A DNA stretch of 64,000 bases from JACCWP01 sp963785115 (GCA_963785115.1 CAWATY010000005.1:124001-188000), one strand, 5' to 3'; numbered from the stretch's first letter, positions 7,696 through 16,951 are shown. Numbers and translations are program-made. Notes: generated by a model not told the origin, from the sequence alone.

Positions 7696-8565
7696 ATGCG
7701 TCAACCCCTTCGACGGCGTCGCGTGGTCGCCGCTGCCAGCGTGTTCGTGGCCATGGCCGGCCTCGCACTCGCCGGGACCGCGCCGTCGGTGGCCGGGGGC
7801 GTCGACGCCACCGGCGACAAGCAACCGATCTTCGACTTCACCGATGCCTACTACCTCGCCAACGGCGTCAAGCCGACCGAGCTGGCGTTCCGCCCCACCG
7901 GCAACGACCCGATCTCCGTGGTCGATGACGCGCCCGCCTCGCACCTGCGCGACGTGCGGATGAAGCTGACCCTCCCCGCGTACGACCACTCCGGCCACCG
8001 GGTGTTCTTCACCGTGCTGGGCGACCTGACGCCCAACGCGTTCACCGCCAACGCGGCCGGACGCGCGGCTCGCAAGCTGGCCGAGGCGTCGCCGGTGTAC
8101 GTGTTCCCGGTACGCGGCGGCGAACCGACCGGCGTCGGCAACAACCGGCAGGCAGACATGGTCGACATGCGGCACGGCTACTTCTCCAACAACCCGCTCG
8201 GCATCTGGGTGCACATCTTCGTGAACTGGACGCCGAGGGCGTTCTCCACCGCAGCTGGACGCGCGGCGCTGGACAAGATGGCCAAGCGCAACGGCCTCGC
8301 GCTGGACGGCACGCCGATCATCAAGACGCTGTCAGACCTCGACACGATGACAAAGGCTGGCTACGTCACCCAGACCAAGCGCGCGACCACCGAGACCGGC
8401 CGCTACTTCATCTGCCCGGTCTACAAGGACCCGCGCGACGGCGCCATCGCCGAGGACGCGTTCCTCGCGAACGTCCGGCGCACCGACGGCACGCCCTTGC
8501 CCGCGGAGCAGGGATTCGTCCGCGACTTCGCGTCGCTCCAGGAGACGGGGGACTACCCGGACTGA
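7696..8565 (+). CDS. Secreted protein of unknown function
   Basis: A 289-residue protein with a clear Sec signal (MRQPLRRRRVVAAASVFVAMAGLALAG, cleavage near TAPSVAGG). The mature part has FDFTDAYYLANGVKPTELAF, a conserved-looking FTVLGDLTPNAFTANA, and GIWVHIFVNWTPRAF. There are almost no cysteines, and I recognise neither catalytic residues nor a family. The upstream frame to 7633 is non-coding in appearance; the ATG at 7696 follows GAGGT. It lies just before the convergent tctA gene. Confidence 0.7.
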   Translation: MRQPLRRRRVVAAASVFVAMAGLALAGTAPSVAGGVDATGDKQPIFDFTDAYYLANGVKPTELAFRPTGNDPISVVDDAPASHLRDVRMKLTLPAYDHSGHRVFFTVLGDLTPNAFTANAAGRAARKLAEASPVYVFPVRGGEPTGVGNNRQADMVDMRHGYFSNNPLGIWVHIFVNWTPRAFSTAAGRAALDKMAKRNGLALDGTPIIKTLSDLDTMTKAGYVTQTKRATTETGRYFICPVYKDPRDGAIAEDAFLANVRRTDGTPLPAEQGFVRDFASLQETGDYPD

Positions 8566-8576
8566 GCCCTGGGTGG

Positions 8577-10076
8577 TCAGCGGGGCGCGGTGACCCTGGG
8601 GCGGCGGTACCGGGTGAGCAGCGGGGGAGCCACGAGCGCGAGCCCGGCCACCGCCCACAGGGTCACCGTGAGCGGGGAGCCGACCAGCACCGACCAGTCG
8701 CCCTCGGACAGCGCCAGCGCCCGGCGCAGCTCCTCCTCGGCGATCGGGCCGAGGATCAGCCCCACGACGGCCGGTGCGATCGGTGCGTCCGCAAGGCGCA
8801 TCAGCACCGCGACCAGACCCAGCACGTACAGCAGCACGAGGTCGGAGAAGGATCCGCCGGAGGCGAAGGTCCCGAGGGTGGCGAACACCAGGATGCCCGC
8901 GTAGATCGTGTGCGCCGGGATGGTCAGCAGCCGGGCCCAGATCCGCACCAGCGGCAGGTTGAGCACCAGCAGCATCACGTTGCCGATGTAGAGGCTGGCC
9001 AGCAGCGCGTAGACCAGGTCGCCCGACTCGGTGAACAGCTCGGGGCCGGGCTGCAGCCCGTACGACTGGAACGCGGTGAGGATGACCGCCGCGGTCGCCG
9101 ACGTCGGCAGCCCGATGGTCAGCAGCGGCACCAGCACTCCCGCGGCCGCCGCGTTGTTGGCCGCCTCCGGACCGGCCACGCCCTCGATCGCGCCGTGGCC
9201 GAACTCCTCGGGGTGCTTCGACAACCGCTTCTCGGTGGCATAGCTGAGGAAGGTCGGGATCTCGGCACCGCCCGCGGGCAGCGCGCCGATCGGGAAGCCG
9301 TACGCGGTCCCCCGCAGCCACGCCGGCCACGACCGCCGCCAGTCCTCGCGGGACATCACCGCGCGACCGCGCAACGGCTCGACGGTGCCGCTGCCTCCGC
9401 CGGCCAGCGCGAGCGCGAACACCTCGCCGAGCGCGAACAGGGCGACGACCACCACGACGACGTCGATGCCGTCGAGCAGGCTCGGCAGCCCGAACGTCAG
9501 CCGGGACTGCCCGCTCAGAGTCTCGATGCCGACGAGGCCGATGGTGAGGCCGATCAGCAGGCTGGCAAGGCCTTTCAGCAGGTTGGGTCCGAGCAGCGAC
9601 GCCACCGTCACGAAGGCGATCGCCATCAGCCCGACGTAGTCGGCCGGCGTCAGGCTGACCGCGAGGTCGGCGAACCACGGCGCCACGAACGTGAGCAGCA
9701 GCGTGCCGATCGTCCCGGCCACGAAGCTCCCGATCGCCGCCGTCGCCAGGGCCGAGGCGGCGCGCCCCGCGCGGGCCATCTTGTGGCCCTCCAACGCCGA
9801 CACCATCGACGCGCTCTCGCCCGGCGTGTTGAGCAGGATCGACGACGTCGACCCGCCGTACATGCCGCCGTAGTAGACCCCGGCGAACATGATCAGCGCA
9901 CTCGCGGGCTCGAGCTGGAACGTGATGGGCAGCAGCAGCGCCACCGTCAGCGCCGGGCCGATGCCCGGCAGCACGCCGACCGCGGTGCCGATGGTGACGC
10001 CGACCAGCGCCCACAGCAGGTTCGTCGGCGTCAGCGCGTCGGCGAAGCCGTCGACCAGCAGGTTCAGGGAGTCCAT
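8577..10076 (-). CDS. tctA: Tripartite tricarboxylate transporter large permease TctA
   Basis: A 499-residue polytopic protein matching the TctA family: GVLPGIGPALTVALLLPITF near residue 35 and GVYYGGMYGGSTSSILLNTPGE near residues 66-87 are the family signatures. A second inverted copy occurs at GALPAGGAEIPTFLSYATEK. About 12 helices are expected, forming the substrate channel in the plasma membrane. It is the last gene of the minus-strand tctC-tctB-tctA unit, starting one base after the tctB stop codon. Confidence 0.93.
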   Translation of the reverse strand: MDSLNLLVDGFADALTPTNLLWALVGVTIGTAVGVLPGIGPALTVALLLPITFQLEPASALIMFAGVYYGGMYGGSTSSILLNTPGESASMVSALEGHKMARAGRAASALATAAIGSFVAGTIGTLLLTFVAPWFADLAVSLTPADYVGLMAIAFVTVASLLGPNLLKGLASLLIGLTIGLVGIETLSGQSRLTFGLPSLLDGIDVVVVVVALFALGEVFALALAGGGSGTVEPLRGRAVMSREDWRRSWPAWLRGTAYGFPIGALPAGGAEIPTFLSYATEKRLSKHPEEFGHGAIEGVAGPEAANNAAAAGVLVPLLTIGLPTSATAAVILTAFQSYGLQPGPELFTESGDLVYALLASLYIGNVMLLVLNLPLVRIWARLLTIPAHTIYAGILVFATLGTFASGGSFSDLVLLYVLGLVAVLMRLADAPIAPAVVGLILGPIAEEELRRALALSEGDWSVLVGSPLTVTLWAVAGLALVAPPLLTRYRRPRVTAPR

Positions 10077-10077
10077 C

Positions 10078-10599
10078 TCAGAACCCCCACGGCCCGGCCG
10101 GCAGCGTGATGCCGATCAGCGTGTCGAACAGCAGGAACACGGTCACCGCCAGCACCCACCCGTACGCGATCGCGCGCAGCCGGTGCGGCGACCCGAGCAG
10201 CACCGCGGTGACGGCGAACAGCAGCGTCGACGACGCGACGTAGCCCAGGTACGGCACGACGGCGGCAAAGACCACGAGCACCACGAGCACGGCCAGCAGG
10301 CGCATCGCCTGCACCCGCGACACGTGCTCGGAGACCTCCCACACCCCCATCGCTCGGCGGCCCTGCACGGCCAGCCCGGCGCCGACGAGCAGCAGCAGGC
10401 AGCCCACCAGCAGCGGGGCCGCGGCCGGCCCCACGGTCTCGTCGCTGTCCGGCATGCCCAGCGCGTCGATCAGCGTGACGACACCGAGCACGACGAGCAG
10501 TGCACCGAGGCCCATGGTGGCCAGCGCGGTGCGGCGGTCGTCGCCGATGCCGAGCTCGCGGGCCTCGTCGTCCCCGAGCATCCGTTCGCGGGCGCTCAC
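10078..10599 (-). CDS. tctB: Tripartite tricarboxylate transporter small permease TctB
   Basis: A 173-residue four-helix protein: GLGALLVVLGVVTLIDAL, PLLVGCLLLLVGAGLAV, then LLAVLVVLVVFAAVVPYLGYVASSTL and YGWVLAVTVFLLFDTLI. The PYLGYVASSTLL stretch is typical of TctB. It partners TctA in the membrane. The GTG start overlaps the tctC stop (GTGA), so translation of the three transport genes is coupled. Confidence 0.88.
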   Translation of the reverse strand: MSARERMLGDDEARELGIGDDRRTALATMGLGALLVVLGVVTLIDALGMPDSDETVGPAAAPLLVGCLLLLVGAGLAVQGRRAMGVWEVSEHVSRVQAMRLLAVLVVLVVFAAVVPYLGYVASSTLLFAVTAVLLGSPHRLRAIAYGWVLAVTVFLLFDTLIGITLPAGPWGF

Positions 10600-11618
10600 T
10601 CGACCTCTCCGATCTGCAGCTCCTCGACGACCTTGGCCGTTCGCTTCTCCTCGGAGGCGATGAACTCCTCGAACTCCGGGCCGGCCAGCGTGGCGTCGCC
10701 CCAGCCGTAGGCCTCCAGCGCGTCGGCCCACTCAGGCGTGTCCAGCATCTGCAGCACGAGGTCCTCCAGCTCGGACTCCTGCTCGTCGGTGATGCCGGGC
10801 GGGGCGACGACACCGCGCCAGTTGGTGATCTCGACGTCGATGTCGGACTCGACCAGCGTCGGCACGTCGTCGAGCAGCGGCAGCCGCTCATGGCTGGACA
10901 CCGCCAGCGCGCGCACGTCGCCGGACTCGATCTGCGGCAGGATCTCCGACGCCCCGAAGATGCCGATGGTGGCGCTGCCGGACAGCACGGTCGACACCGC
11001 CTCGCCGCCACCGGAGTGGGCGATGTAGTTGACCTGGCCCGGGTCGGCGCCGACCGCCTCGGCCATCAGCCCGGCCATGATCTGCTCCACACCGCCGGCC
11101 GATCCGCCGGCGATCGACACCCCGGCAAGGTCGGACTTCATCTGGTCGGCGAGGTCAGCGACGTCCTGGATATCGGAGTCGGCCGGCACCACGATGACCT
11201 GCGAGTCGGTGGTCATCCGCACCAGCGGCGTGACGTCGTCGAGCGTCACCGAGGTGTTGTTGGCCTCGATGGCGCCGACCATGATCAGGCCCATCACCAT
11301 CAGCTCGTTGGGCTGGCCCTCCAGCTGCTCGAACTGGCTGAGCCCGATCGTGCCGCCCGCCCCGCCGACGTTGTAGACCTCCGTGCGGCCCACCAGGTCC
11401 TCGAGCGCGTTCTGCATCTCCCGCGAGGTCTGGTCCCAGCCGCCGCCGGGGTCGGCCGGCGCCATGATCTGCAGCTGCTCGCCGTCCAGCACGTCGGCCG
11501 CCACGTCGCCGCGGGCGTCGTCGGCCCGCACGGTCACGACGACCAGCACGACGGTGAGCACCAGGGCCAACGCGTACGGCACGTACCGGCCCCAGGGCTG
11601 GGGCGTCGTCGGGGGCAT
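10596..11618 (-). CDS. tctC: Tripartite tricarboxylate transporter solute receptor TctC
   Basis: A 340-residue extracytoplasmic receptor with an N-terminal membrane anchor (YVPYALALVLTVVLVVVTV). The receptor domain carries family features MAPADPGGGWDQTSREMQ, NVGGAGGTIG, IAGGSAGGVEQ and RALAVSSHERLPLLDDVPTL. It binds a di- or tricarboxylate outside the cell and delivers it to TctA/TctB. The ATG at 11618 follows GGAGGAGTC. It diverges from the flavoprotein gene across a 66-base region with a palindromic operator. Confidence 0.9.
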   Translation of the reverse strand: MPPTTPQPWGRYVPYALALVLTVVLVVVTVRADDARGDVAADVLDGEQLQIMAPADPGGGWDQTSREMQNALEDLVGRTEVYNVGGAGGTIGLSQFEQLEGQPNELMVMGLIMVGAIEANNTSVTLDDVTPLVRMTTDSQVIVVPADSDIQDVADLADQMKSDLAGVSIAGGSAGGVEQIMAGLMAEAVGADPGQVNYIAHSGGGEAVSTVLSGSATIGIFGASEILPQIESGDVRALAVSSHERLPLLDDVPTLVESDIDVEITNWRGVVAPPGITDEQESELEDLVLQMLDTPEWADALEAYGWGDATLAGPEFEEFIASEEKRTAKVVEELQIGEVE

Positions 11619-11664
11619 GGGCGACTCCTCCCGGTCTGGGTGGTCCGGGGAGCGTACCGCGAAG

Positions 11665-11676
11665 ACTGTATACAGT
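11665..11676. promoter_or_regulatory. Palindromic operator ACTGTATACAGT between tctC and the tcuA-like gene
   Basis: This is a perfect 12-bp palindrome with a GTATAC centre, the kind of site bound by GntR-family (FadR/VanR-type) repressors. It overlaps a TACAGT -10-like box (11671-11676) 8 bases before the ATG at 11685, so bound protein would block the flavoprotein promoter and probably the divergent tct promoter. No regulator gene is present nearby; it may lie elsewhere in the genome. Confidence 0.65.
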
Positions 11677-11684
11677 GGTATCCC

Positions 11685-13187
11685 ATGACTCAGGAAGCGA
11701 TCGACGCAGTGCCAAACGTGCGGCCGAACGCGACGCCGGACGTGGTGGTCGTCGGCGGCGGCAACGCCGGCTTCAGCGCCGCCCACGCCGCCGCTGCCCG
11801 CGGCCGGCGGGTGCTGCTGCTGGAGAAGGGCGGCCCGGCCGAGGCTGGCGGCAACAGCTACTACACCGCGGGTGCCTTCCGGGTGGCGCACCGCGGACTC
11901 GACGACGTCCGTGACCTGCTCGACCCCGACGACCGGCACCGCCAGACGGTGCTCCCCGACTACGACGCGGACGCGTTCGCCGCCGACATGGCCCGGGTGA
12001 CCGAAGGGCGCAACGACCCGGCGCTGACGGCGGTGCTGGTGGGCGAGAGCCGCGCCGCCCTGGGGTGGCTGCATGGCCTCGGGCTGCGGTTCCGGCTGAT
12101 GTACGAGCGGCAGGCCTACCCCGACGCCGACGGACGCCAGGTCTTCTGGGGCGGCCTGGCGATCGGCAGCACCGGCGGCGGCAAGGGATTGGTGGCCCAG
12201 CACACCGAAGCGGCCCAGGCCGCCGGGATCGAGGTCCGCTACGGGTGCGCAGCCACCGACCTGGTGCGAGACAGCGACCGCGTCACGGGCCTGGCGTGGC
12301 GCGCCGCTAACGGCACGACCGGCACGGTGCGCGCCGACTCGGTGGTGCTGGCCGCGGGTGGTTTCGAGGCCGACGCCGCGATGCGCGAGCAGCACCTGGG
12401 TCCCGGCTGGGGGCGGGCAAAGGTCCGCGGCACCCCGCTGAACACCGGTGACATGCTGCGCGCCGCGCTGGCCGCGGGTGCGGCGGCGTACGGCGACTGG
12501 ACCACCTGCCACAGCGTGGCGTGGGACGCCGGCGCCGACGACGAGGGCGACCGCGAGCTCACCAACCAGCTGACCCGCAGCGGCTACCCGCTGGGGATCA
12601 TGGTCAACCGCGACGGCGTGCGCTTCCTCGACGAGGGCAGCGACTTCCGCAACTACACGTACGCGCGCATCGGCGCCGAGATCCTGCGTCAGCCCGACGG
12701 CGTGGCCTACCAGGTGTTCGACGCGACCACTCGGCCGATGCTGCGCACCGAGGAGTACGACAGCCCCGGCATCACGCACGCGACCGCCGACACGTTCGCC
12801 GGGCTGGGCTCCGCGCTCGGCATCAACGGCAGCGCGCTGGAGCGCACGGTGCGCGTCTTCAACGCCTCGATCGACCGGGACGTGCCGTTCGACGCCGCGG
12901 TCAAGGACGGCCGGGCGGCGCACGTCGACCCACCGAAGAGCAACTGGGCGCTGCCGCTCGAGCAGCCGCCCTTCCACGCGTACGCCGTGACGTGCGGCAT
13001 CACCTTCACGTTCGGCGGCCTGCGCACCGACACGTCCGGGCGTGTGCTCGACGAGGCTGGCGAGCCGGTGCCGGGACTGTTCTGCTGCGGCGAGATGCTC
13101 GGCGGCCTGTTCAGCGGCAACTACCCGGGCGGCAGCGGGCTAACCGCGGGGACGGTCTTCGGCCGTCGGGCCGGCGGGCTCGCCTGA
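11685..13187 (+). CDS. tcuA: FAD-dependent tricarballylate dehydrogenase-like flavoprotein
   Basis: A 500-residue member of the fumarate reductase/succinate dehydrogenase flavoprotein family. The FAD dinucleotide motif is VVVGGGNAGFSAAHAAAARG (about residues 21-40), followed by GGNSYYTAGAFR near 55-66. The C-terminal FAD segment is MLGGLFSGNYPGGSGLTAGTVFGRRAG. It would oxidise tricarballylate to cis-aconitate, or a similar short carboxylate, after import by TctABC. The TcuB electron-transfer partner of enterobacterial systems is absent here, so the electron acceptor is unknown. The gene ends 3 bases from the convergent LCP gene. Confidence 0.8.
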   Translation: MTQEAIDAVPNVRPNATPDVVVVGGGNAGFSAAHAAAARGRRVLLLEKGGPAEAGGNSYYTAGAFRVAHRGLDDVRDLLDPDDRHRQTVLPDYDADAFAADMARVTEGRNDPALTAVLVGESRAALGWLHGLGLRFRLMYERQAYPDADGRQVFWGGLAIGSTGGGKGLVAQHTEAAQAAGIEVRYGCAATDLVRDSDRVTGLAWRAANGTTGTVRADSVVLAAGGFEADAAMREQHLGPGWGRAKVRGTPLNTGDMLRAALAAGAAAYGDWTTCHSVAWDAGADDEGDRELTNQLTRSGYPLGIMVNRDGVRFLDEGSDFRNYTYARIGAEILRQPDGVAYQVFDATTRPMLRTEEYDSPGITHATADTFAGLGSALGINGSALERTVRVFNASIDRDVPFDAAVKDGRAAHVDPPKSNWALPLEQPPFHAYAVTCGITFTFGGLRTDTSGRVLDEAGEPVPGLFCCGEMLGGLFSGNYPGGSGLTAGTVFGRRAGGLA

Positions 13188-13190
13188 GCG

Positions 13191-14525
13191 CTACTGCTCG
13201 AACTCGCTCTTCGCGCAGAGGTCGCCCAGCTCGTCGGTCTTGTCGTCGGCGATGAGCTGGAACAGCTCCTCGGAGCGCTCGGGGTCCCAGGTGGCGTCGC
13301 CACTGAGCAGCGGCACGGTGCAGGTCTCGCCGTCGCCGCTGACCTCGCCCATCGCCCACGCGAACCGGGCGAGGTCGATCGGGCCGACGTCCTTACCGAT
13401 CCGCAGCGAGTCCGAGCCCGCCTTGGCCAGGCTGAAGTAGCGCCACGGGTTCAGCAGCGTCCACGGCGACGCGACGCCGTCGGCGATCGAGCTCACCACC
13501 TCGCGCTGGTTGGCGACCCGCTGCAGGTCGGCGGTCGCGAACTGCCGGGTGCGGGCGAAGCCGAGCGCGGTCGGTCCGTCGGCCTCCTGGCAGCCCTCGT
13601 CGATGTTGAGGCCGGCCTTCTTGTCGTTGATGTCCTGCTTGGGGCAGATCTCCACCCCGCCAAGGGCGTCGACGATGTTGACGAAGCCGCCGAGGCCGAT
13701 CTCGATGTAGCCGTCGACGCGGATGCCGGTGTTCTGCTCGACCGTCTCGACCAGCAGCTCGGGCCCGTCCTCCTCGCCGCCGAACGCGTAGGCGGCGTTG
13801 ATCTTGTCGGTGCCGTGGCCGGGGATCTCGACCGGCGAGTCCCTGGGCAGGGACAGCAGTGTCGTCGGGCCGTCGCCGGTGTGCAGCAGCATGATCGTGT
13901 CGGTGCGCTGCCCCTCGGCGTTGCCCGTGGCGAACTCCTCGCGCTCGTCCTCATCGAGGTCCTCGCGGCTGTCCGAGCCGACCACCAGGTAGGTGGTCCC
14001 GGGCTGGTCGTCCGGTCGGTCGCCGCCGGGCTCGGCGTCGACCTTGTCGATCCGCGTCCAGGCCCAGATCGGGATGGCGACCAGGAACAGCACCCAGAGC
14101 AGCACCAGCGCGAGCACGACCCGTCGGATCGTGCGGCCCGTGCGCCGCGGGGACGACGGCGGTGGCGGGCCCTGATCGGGCGGACCGCCACGGTCCCGCG
14201 GACCGCCGGGCGGCGGCAGGTTCGGCGGCGGCAGCGGCTGCTCGCCCTGCGGCTCGGGCTGCCGGCGGGTGGGCGGGTCGCGCGGCGCGGGCGGTGGTGT
14301 CGCGGGTGCGCGGGGCGGCTGCTCGGCCGGCGGTTGCTCCGAGGGCGGCATCGCCTGGGTGGCATCGGGGTCTCCGCCCGCGGGGCCCTGGTCCGGCGGC
14401 GGCATGGCACGCGTCGCGTCCGGGTCACCGCCTTCCGGGCCGCCGCCGGGAGGCCGCTGCGGGCCGGTCGACCCGTACAACCAGCGGTATTGGTCGTCGT
14501 CGGACGAGCCGGGGCGGTCGGGCAC
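13191..14525 (-). CDS. LytR-CpsA-Psr (LCP) family cell-wall glycopolymer ligase
   Basis: A 444-residue protein. Residues 1-130 are a Pro/Gly/Gln-rich cytosolic tail with DPDATRAMPP/DPDATQAMPP repeats. Residues about 135-156 are a single membrane helix. The LCP domain outside the cell has VVGSDSRED, RTDTIMLLH, LLSLPRDSPVEIPGHGTDKINAAYAFGG and FARTRQFATADLQRVANQ, which hold the conserved arginines and aspartates that bind polyprenyl-pyrophosphate. It would transfer a polyprenyl-linked glycan to peptidoglycan. The GTG at 14525 has TACCCT 6 bases upstream. It diverges from a second LCP gene at the edge of the galactofuran locus. Confidence 0.92.
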   Translation of the reverse strand: MPDRPGSSDDDQYRWLYGSTGPQRPPGGGPEGGDPDATRAMPPPDQGPAGGDPDATQAMPPSEQPPAEQPPRAPATPPPAPRDPPTRRQPEPQGEQPLPPPNLPPPGGPRDRGGPPDQGPPPPSSPRRTGRTIRRVVLALVLLWVLFLVAIPIWAWTRIDKVDAEPGGDRPDDQPGTTYLVVGSDSREDLDEDEREEFATGNAEGQRTDTIMLLHTGDGPTTLLSLPRDSPVEIPGHGTDKINAAYAFGGEEDGPELLVETVEQNTGIRVDGYIEIGLGGFVNIVDALGGVEICPKQDINDKKAGLNIDEGCQEADGPTALGFARTRQFATADLQRVANQREVVSSIADGVASPWTLLNPWRYFSLAKAGSDSLRIGKDVGPIDLARFAWAMGEVSGDGETCTVPLLSGDATWDPERSEELFQLIADDKTDELGDLCAKSEFEQ

Positions 14526-14531
14526 CGGCCC

Positions 14532-14537
14532 AGGGTA
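14532..14537 (-). promoter_or_regulatory. -10 box TACCCT of a leaderless promoter
   Basis: Minus-strand TACCCT, 6 bases before the GTG at 14525 of the LCP gene. Confidence 0.55.
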
Positions 14538-14581
14538 CGGGAGTCCGGCGCGCCGGACCCCGTGTGACGGCTGTTACTGGT

Positions 14582-14587
14582 GATACT
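14582..14587 (+). promoter_or_regulatory. -10-like box GATACT before the second LCP gene
   Basis: GATACT is 6 bases before the GTG at 14594. It lacks the initial T of TANNNT but keeps A2 and T6. Confidence 0.4.
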
Positions 14588-14593
14588 CGTGCG

Positions 14594-15997
14594 GTGACCG
14601 ACCAGGCAGCGCCGCCGGCGGCGCCGATCGGCGCTCGGGTGCGCGCGACCAGCGAACGGCTGCGCTTCCGGCGCGCGCTGACGCTGCTCGCGATGACCGT
14701 GCTGCTGCCGGGGTCGGCCCAGCTGGTCGCGGGGAACCGCCGGCTCGGCCTGGTGGTGGTCCGGGTCTGGCTCGGCCTGCTGGCCGGGCTGCTGCTGCTC
14801 GCCGTGGCGGGGTGGATCGACCACAGCCTGCTGCTCGGTCTCGCCACCGACCCGACCGCCCTCGCGGTCGTCCGGGTGCTGCTGATGGCGGTCGCGGTGG
14901 GCTGGGTCGCGCTGCTGCTGGACGCGTGGCGGCTGAGTGATCCCCCGACGCTGCCGCAGCGCCGGCGGCTGGCGCTGGCCGGCGTCAGCACGGCGCTGGT
15001 CGCGGTGCTCGCGTCCAGCCTGCTGTTCTCGGCGCACGTCGTGGCCGTGCAGCGCGACTTCATCGTCTCGGTCTTCGGCGACGGTCCGGCGGCCGACTCG
15101 GTCGACGGGCGTTACACGGTGCTGCTGCTCGGCGGCGACTCCGGCGCCACCCGCTGGGGGCTGCGGCCGGACTCCATCACGCTGGCCAGCATCGACGAGG
15201 AGACCGGCCGCACGGTGTTGTTCGGGCTGCCGCGCAACCTGGCGAACGTGCCGTTCCCCGAGGGCACCCCGATGGCCGAGAAGTTCCCCGACGGCTTCGA
15301 CTGCAAGGGCTGCTACCTCAACGGCGTCTACACCTACGCCCTCGACCACCCCGAGCTGTTCCCGGGCGAGAAGGACCCCGGGCTCGCCGCCACCCGGCAG
15401 GCCGTCGAGGCGATCACCGGGCTGCCGGTCAACTACTACGCGATGGTCAACATGGAGGGCTTCAAGAACCTCGTCGACGCGGTCGGCGGCGTCACCCTGC
15501 ACGTGCGTACCCCGATCGCCATCGGGGGGATCGGCAGCGAGGTCGGCGACGTGATCGAGCCCGGCGTGCACCACCTCGACGGCTTCCACACCCTCTGGTA
15601 CGCCCGCAGCCGGGCGTACGACGACGACTACAACCGGATGGCCCGGCAGAAGTGCGTGATGAGCGCGATGCTGCAGCAGCTCAGCCCGCAGCAGGTGCTG
15701 CTGCACGTGCGGCAGATCGCCGACGCCAGCAAGGAGCTGCTCAGCACCGACATCCCGGCCAGCGAGCTCGGCACGTTCGTCGAGCTGGCGCTCAAGGCCA
15801 AGGACCAGCCGCTGACGACGGTCTCCTTCGTGCCCCCGCTGGTGAACACCGGCGACCCCGACTTCGACCTGATCAGGCAGAAGGTCGGCGAGGCCATCGA
15901 CAAGGCGCAGGGCGAGGGGCCGGAACACCCCAAGAAGCCGAAGCCGGGCGCCACCACCGCGGCCAACCACAGCGGTGACCTGACCCGCGCCTGCTGA
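14594..15997 (+). CDS. LytR-CpsA-Psr (LCP) family ligase with multi-helix N-terminus
   Basis: A 467-residue protein. Residues about 30-150 hold several membrane helices (LTLLAMTVLLPGSAQLVAG, LGLVVVRVWLGLLAGLLLLAVAG, VLLMAVAVGWVALLLDAW, VSTALVAVLASSLLFSAHVVAV), an architecture seen in some actinobacterial LCP proteins. The extracellular LCP domain has LLLGGDSGATRWGLRPDSITLASI, LFGLPRNLANVPFPEG and WYARSRAYDDDYNRMARQK. A CKGC pair sits in an insertion. It starts the plus-strand galactofuran gene run and probably attaches the finished galactan to peptidoglycan. Confidence 0.9.
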   Translation: MTDQAAPPAAPIGARVRATSERLRFRRALTLLAMTVLLPGSAQLVAGNRRLGLVVVRVWLGLLAGLLLLAVAGWIDHSLLLGLATDPTALAVVRVLLMAVAVGWVALLLDAWRLSDPPTLPQRRRLALAGVSTALVAVLASSLLFSAHVVAVQRDFIVSVFGDGPAADSVDGRYTVLLLGGDSGATRWGLRPDSITLASIDEETGRTVLFGLPRNLANVPFPEGTPMAEKFPDGFDCKGCYLNGVYTYALDHPELFPGEKDPGLAATRQAVEAITGLPVNYYAMVNMEGFKNLVDAVGGVTLHVRTPIAIGGIGSEVGDVIEPGVHHLDGFHTLWYARSRAYDDDYNRMARQKCVMSAMLQQLSPQQVLLHVRQIADASKELLSTDIPASELGTFVELALKAKDQPLTTVSFVPPLVNTGDPDFDLIRQKVGEAIDKAQGEGPEHPKKPKPGATTAANHSGDLTRAC

Positions 15998-16012
15998 GCG
16001 CCGGGCGACCGT

Positions 16013-16018
16013 TACGGT
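16013..16018 (+). promoter_or_regulatory. -10 box TACGGT before the GlfT1-like gene
   Basis: TACGGT, 9 bases before the GTG at 16028; a possible internal promoter of the galactan operon. Confidence 0.4.
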
Positions 16019-16027
16019 GACGGCCCT

Positions 16028-16951
16028 GTGAGCGGGCATCTGCGGGTCGTGGCGGTCGTCGTCACCTGGAACCGGCGCGAGCTGCTGCGGGAGTCGCTGA
16101 CGGCGGTGCTCGGTCAGACGACCCCGCCGACGGCGGTCGTGGTCGTCGACAACGCGTCGACGGACGAGACGTCGACCGTCGTGACCACCGATTTCGGATC
16201 GGCCGACCTGGTGGTCCTGAGCCGCAACACCGGCGGGGCGGGTGGCTTCGCCGCCGGACTGCACCGCGCGATCGAGCACCACGCCGCCGACCTGGTGTGG
16301 CTGCTCGACGACGACACGGTGCCCGAGCCGGACGCGCTGCAGCAGCTGCTCGATGCCCGCACCCGGTACGCACCGCCCGCGCCCGCGCTGCTCGCCAGCC
16401 GGGTGGTCTGGACCGACGGGCGCGACCACCCGATGAACACCCCGCGGGAGAAGCCCCGGGTCGGCCACCCGGAGCGGACAGCCGCGGCCGGGGTGGACTG
16501 CGTCGCGATCCGCTCGGCGTCGTTCGTGTCGGTGCTGGTCGACGCCGAGGACGTACGCGCCCGCGGGCTGCCGGTGGCCGACTACTTCCTCTGGAACGAC
16601 GACTTCGAGTTCACGACCCGGCTGCTGCGGGGGCGTCGCGGCCTGTACTGCCCCGCAAGCGTCGTCGTGCACAAGACCCGGACGTTCGGGTCGACCGATG
16701 CCGACCCCGGTGCGCGGTTCTACTACGAGGTCCGCAACAAGGTCTGGCTGTTCACCCGGGCGCACGGGCTGTCCCCGGTGGAGAAGGTGCTCTACGCGGG
16801 GTCGTCGCTGCGCCGCTGGGTGCGCACCTACCGCGGGAGCACGGACCGCGCCACGCTGCGCTCCGCGCTGCGCCGCGGGCTCGTCGACGCCGTGCGTAGC
16901 GGACCGCGCCCGACCACTGACGTGCTGGCCGAGGCGGGATGGGCGCCATGA
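16028..16951 (+). CDS. GT2-family glycosyltransferase, GlfT1-like
   Basis: A 307-residue GT-A enzyme. VAVVVTWNRRELLRESLTAVL and VVVDNASTDET form the nucleotide-binding N-terminus. WLLDDDTVPEPDAL carries the metal-binding DDD, and YFLWNDDFEFTTRLL holds the catalytic acidic residues. The SRNTGGAGGFAAGLHRAI stretch is typical of galactofuranosyl and rhamnosyl transferases such as GlfT1, which adds the first Galf residues to a rhamnosyl-GlcNAc-lipid primer on the cytosolic membrane face. Sited directly before glf, this role is likely but not proven. Its stop overlaps the next ATG (ATGA). Confidence 0.8.
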   Translation: MSGHLRVVAVVVTWNRRELLRESLTAVLGQTTPPTAVVVVDNASTDETSTVVTTDFGSADLVVLSRNTGGAGGFAAGLHRAIEHHAADLVWLLDDDTVPEPDALQQLLDARTRYAPPAPALLASRVVWTDGRDHPMNTPREKPRVGHPERTAAAGVDCVAIRSASFVSVLVDAEDVRARGLPVADYFLWNDDFEFTTRLLRGRRGLYCPASVVVHKTRTFGSTDADPGARFYYEVRNKVWLFTRAHGLSPVEKVLYAGSSLRRWVRTYRGSTDRATLRSALRRGLVDAVRSGPRPTTDVLAEAGWAP

